Below are positions 6,145 through 7,730 of a DNA stretch of 7,730 nt, one piece after another. The stretch's first letter is position 1, and every line of letters starts with the position of its first letter. The notes below the pieces were generated by a model. That model was given only the letters and a program-made list of their open reading frames with translations. It was not told the DNA's origin and ran no database searches. The stretch comes from CANLBN01 sp047638515 (GTDB lineage: Bacteria; Pseudomonadota; Gammaproteobacteria; Pseudomonadales; Cellvibrionaceae), in assembly GCA_047638515.1 (NCBI GenBank), contig JBLIME010000133.1, positions 1 to 7,730 of the forward strand, read 5' to 3'. A program made the position numbers and the translations under genes.

Positions 6145-6936
6145 CTACGCTTCTCCGCTTTTAAGATTATCTAGGTATTTAGAATAACCCATATCGCCCA
6201 TCCAGAATTTCACCAGATTATCAACGCCACGACCTGTTAAGGTTGCGCCCGATAGCCCATCGACCTTGTATTCGGCGTCTGGCGTGTTGCCATCTACCTT
6301 GCCTTTAAGGACAGTAAGACCGACGTCTGCACCCACAGCCCCCAGGTAAACTTTTTTACCTTTCCACTGCGCCTTCCAACTAGGGTTGTCAATTTCGCCA
6401 CCCAAACCCGGTGTTTCTGCATGCTCATAAAAAGTGATGCCTGACACTGTGTTTAAATCCGACTCTAATGATATAAAACCGTAGAGCGTCGACCACAAGC
6501 CATAGCCTTTGATGGGCAGGATGATCTTTTTGATTTGATCATTCTCGTTAACTATATAAACCTCAGAAAACTGTTCGCGACGATTTATTTTAGCAATATC
6601 GACGTCTGCATCAAGGTCTTTTGACAACTTAGGGTCCTTAGAGGCACGGCGTTGATCATAAGTTTCAGGATCGACGGCATCGCTATATTCACCCGTATCT
6701 AAGTTGACGATTTTAGTCGTGACGGTTTCGAACATCTCGTTGATTGATCGACCATCGATGATGCCTTGGTCGTACAAACCACCTGCCCTGAGGATGTTTA
6801 TTTTAAAATCTTTAGCCTTGTTAGCTATCTGCGCAGGCTTCAGCACGACCGCAGCTACTGATACGATGATGGAGCAGACCAAACACAATAATAGCGCGAC
6901 AATAAGTGTATCTTTAATCGAGTCTTTACTGGACAC
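6145..6936 (-). CDS. nqrC: NqrC, covalent-FMN subunit of Na+-NQR
   Basis: A 263-residue subunit C with one N-terminal membrane helix (about 11-33) and a soluble domain outside the membrane. VDGLSGATLTGRGV (225-238) carries the flavinylation motif SGAT, with Thr232 the expected FMN-linked residue modified by ApbE. Upstream, GYGLWSTLYGFISL (145-158) and HAETPGLGGEI (172-182) are standard NqrC/RnfG segments. The start is GTG: AAAAGGAG (6952-6945) lies eight bases before it, and the first in-frame ATG is deep inside the protein (residue 68). The gene overlaps the end of nqrB by 11 bases, so it is probably translationally coupled. It takes electrons from the NqrD/NqrE iron centre and passes them to the FMN of NqrB. 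Confidence 0.97.
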   Translation of the reverse strand: MSSKDSIKDTLIVALLLCLVCSIIVSVAAVVLKPAQIANKAKDFKINILRAGGLYDQGIIDGRSINEMFETVTTKIVNLDTGEYSDAVDPETYDQRRASKDPKLSKDLDADVDIAKINRREQFSEVYIVNENDQIKKIILPIKGYGLWSTLYGFISLESDLNTVSGITFYEHAETPGLGGEIDNPSWKAQWKGKKVYLGAVGADVGLTVLKGKVDGNTPDAEYKVDGLSGATLTGRGVDNLVKFWMGDMGYSKYLDNLKSGEA

Positions 6937-7730
6937 GTGCTAATCTCCTTTTGACGTTTGCTTGAACAACAAAGTGATCCATTAGTGGGGCAAACAGGTT
7001 AGCGAACAAGATGGCCAGCATAATGCCCTCGGGGAATGCCGGATTGACCACCCTAATGAGAATCGTCATAAAACCAATCAATGCTCCGAACCACCACTTA
7101 CCGGTATTCGTCATAGACGAGGATACTGGGTCTGTTGCCATAAATACCATGCCAAAAGCAAATCCACCCATGACTAGATGCCAGTACCACGGCACATTAA
7201 ACATTTCATTGGTATCTGAACCAATTAGATTCAATAAAGATGAGGTAGCGATCATGCCTAACATCACACCTGACATAATGCGCCAAGATGCGATTCTGGT
7301 GAAGAGCAATACTGCTCCGCCAGCGAAGATCATCAACGTCGACACCTCGCCAATCGAGCCGTGCACGTTACCTATAAAGGCGTTCATCCAACCGCTAGTG
7401 CCACCCAAAGCCTCAATACCACTAGTTGACGCTATCGACAGATTAGTAGCGCCGGTGTAGCCGTCAACGGCAGTCCAAACCGAATCACCTGACATATAAG
7501 CGGGATAGGCAAAATAAAGAAACGCACGTCCAGTCAAAGCTGGGTTTAAAAAATTCTTACCGGTGCCGCCAAACACTTCTTTGCCAACTACGACACCAAA
7601 GCTAATGCCAAGCGCAGCTTGCCATAGGGGGAGATCTGGTGGACAGATTAACGCAAACAAAACAGAGGTCACAAAAAAGCCTTCATTGACCTCGTGCCCA
7701 CGCTTGATGGCAAATAATACTTCCCAAAAA
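6926..7730 (-). CDS. nqrB: NqrB, membrane subunit of Na+-NQR (5' part beyond window)
   Basis: The C-terminal 267 residues of subunit B; by comparison with Vibrio NqrB (about 415 residues) roughly the first 140 are outside the window. This subunit carries FMN and riboflavin, reduces quinone and forms the main Na+ route. The frame opens with FWEVLFAIKRGHEVNEGFF, just after where the Gly pair linked to quinone binding in Vibrio should be; its Glu is probably the one numbered 144 there. GKEVFGGTGKNFLNPAL follows, then DGYTGATNLS, whose TGAT Thr (about residue 236 in Vibrio numbering) is the FMN attachment site. Several membrane helices and a basic C-terminus (NVKRRLARVQ) complete it. The GTG at 7672 is an internal Val, not a start. 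Continues into nqrC with an 11-base overlap. Confidence 0.97.
   Translation of the reverse strand, partial: FWEVLFAIKRGHEVNEGFFVTSVLFALICPPDLPLWQAALGISFGVVVGKEVFGGTGKNFLNPALTGRAFLYFAYPAYMSGDSVWTAVDGYTGATNLSIASTSGIEALGGTSGWMNAFIGNVHGSIGEVSTLMIFAGGAVLLFTRIASWRIMSGVMLGMIATSSLLNLIGSDTNEMFNVPWYWHLVMGGFAFGMVFMATDPVSSSMTNTGKWWFGALIGFMTILIRVVNPAFPEGIMLAILFANLFAPLMDHFVVQANVKRRLARVQ
6945..6952 (-). promoter_or_regulatory. Ribosome binding site of nqrC, supports the GTG start
   Basis: On the minus strand AAAAGGAG stands eight bases before GTG (6936-6934). It lies inside the last codons of nqrB (VKRRLARVQ), so nqrC initiation depends on an element within the upstream gene. Confidence 0.75.

Noticed and set aside
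6704..7460. Plus-strand frames at 6704-6943 and 7011-7460 (149 codons)
   Set aside because: Both are complements of nqrC and nqrB coding sequence, with composition expected of an antisense shadow.

Overview
The window looks like chromosomal DNA from a gammaproteobacterium, probably marine or otherwise sodium-dependent. Base composition is moderate, roughly mid-40s % GC by eye. This rests on two things seen in the sequence: a Na+-translocating NADH:quinone oxidoreductase (Na+-NQR) operon with its maturation genes, and a gene of the FimL/ChpA family, which belongs to the type IV pilus chemosensory system of Pseudomonas-like bacteria. All supported genes are on the minus strand, so the window reads right to left.

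Right-hand two thirds (7730 down to 2246): the 3' part of nqrB, then nqrC, nqrD, nqrE, nqrF, apbE and nqrM. The genes overlap or lie 2 to 35 bases apart, as expected for one transcript. nqrA and the first third of nqrB lie beyond the right edge. NqrB, NqrD and NqrE form the membrane core. NqrC is the periplasmic FMN subunit. NqrF is the NADH-oxidising FAD/2Fe-2S subunit. ApbE attaches FMN covalently to threonines of NqrB and NqrC, and NqrM is needed for assembly of the metal centre between NqrD and NqrE. The visible cofactor motifs are intact: Thr of TGAT in NqrB, Thr of SGAT in NqrC, four Cys in NqrF, two Cys each in NqrD and NqrE, and four Cys in NqrM.

Middle (2245 down to 1705): 541 bases without a convincing gene. 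It holds no classic hairpin-plus-T-tract terminator. It does hold a C-rich, G-poor stretch in the transcribed sense that could be a Rho-dependent termination zone, a 14-base-period tandem duplication, and two short inverted repeats upstream of the next gene.

Left end (1704 down to 1): the first 568 codons of a FimL/ChpA-like scaffold protein, running off the left edge. It most likely starts at TTG behind a near-perfect Shine-Dalgarno sequence. At both Hpt-like motifs the phosphorylatable histidine is replaced (Gln51, Asn493), as expected of FimL rather than a working phosphorelay.

I see no mobile element, CRISPR array, tRNA or rRNA, and no clearly new biological system. The Na+-NQR part is textbook. 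The less ordinary parts are the degenerate FimL/ChpA-like gene and the unexplained intergenic region.
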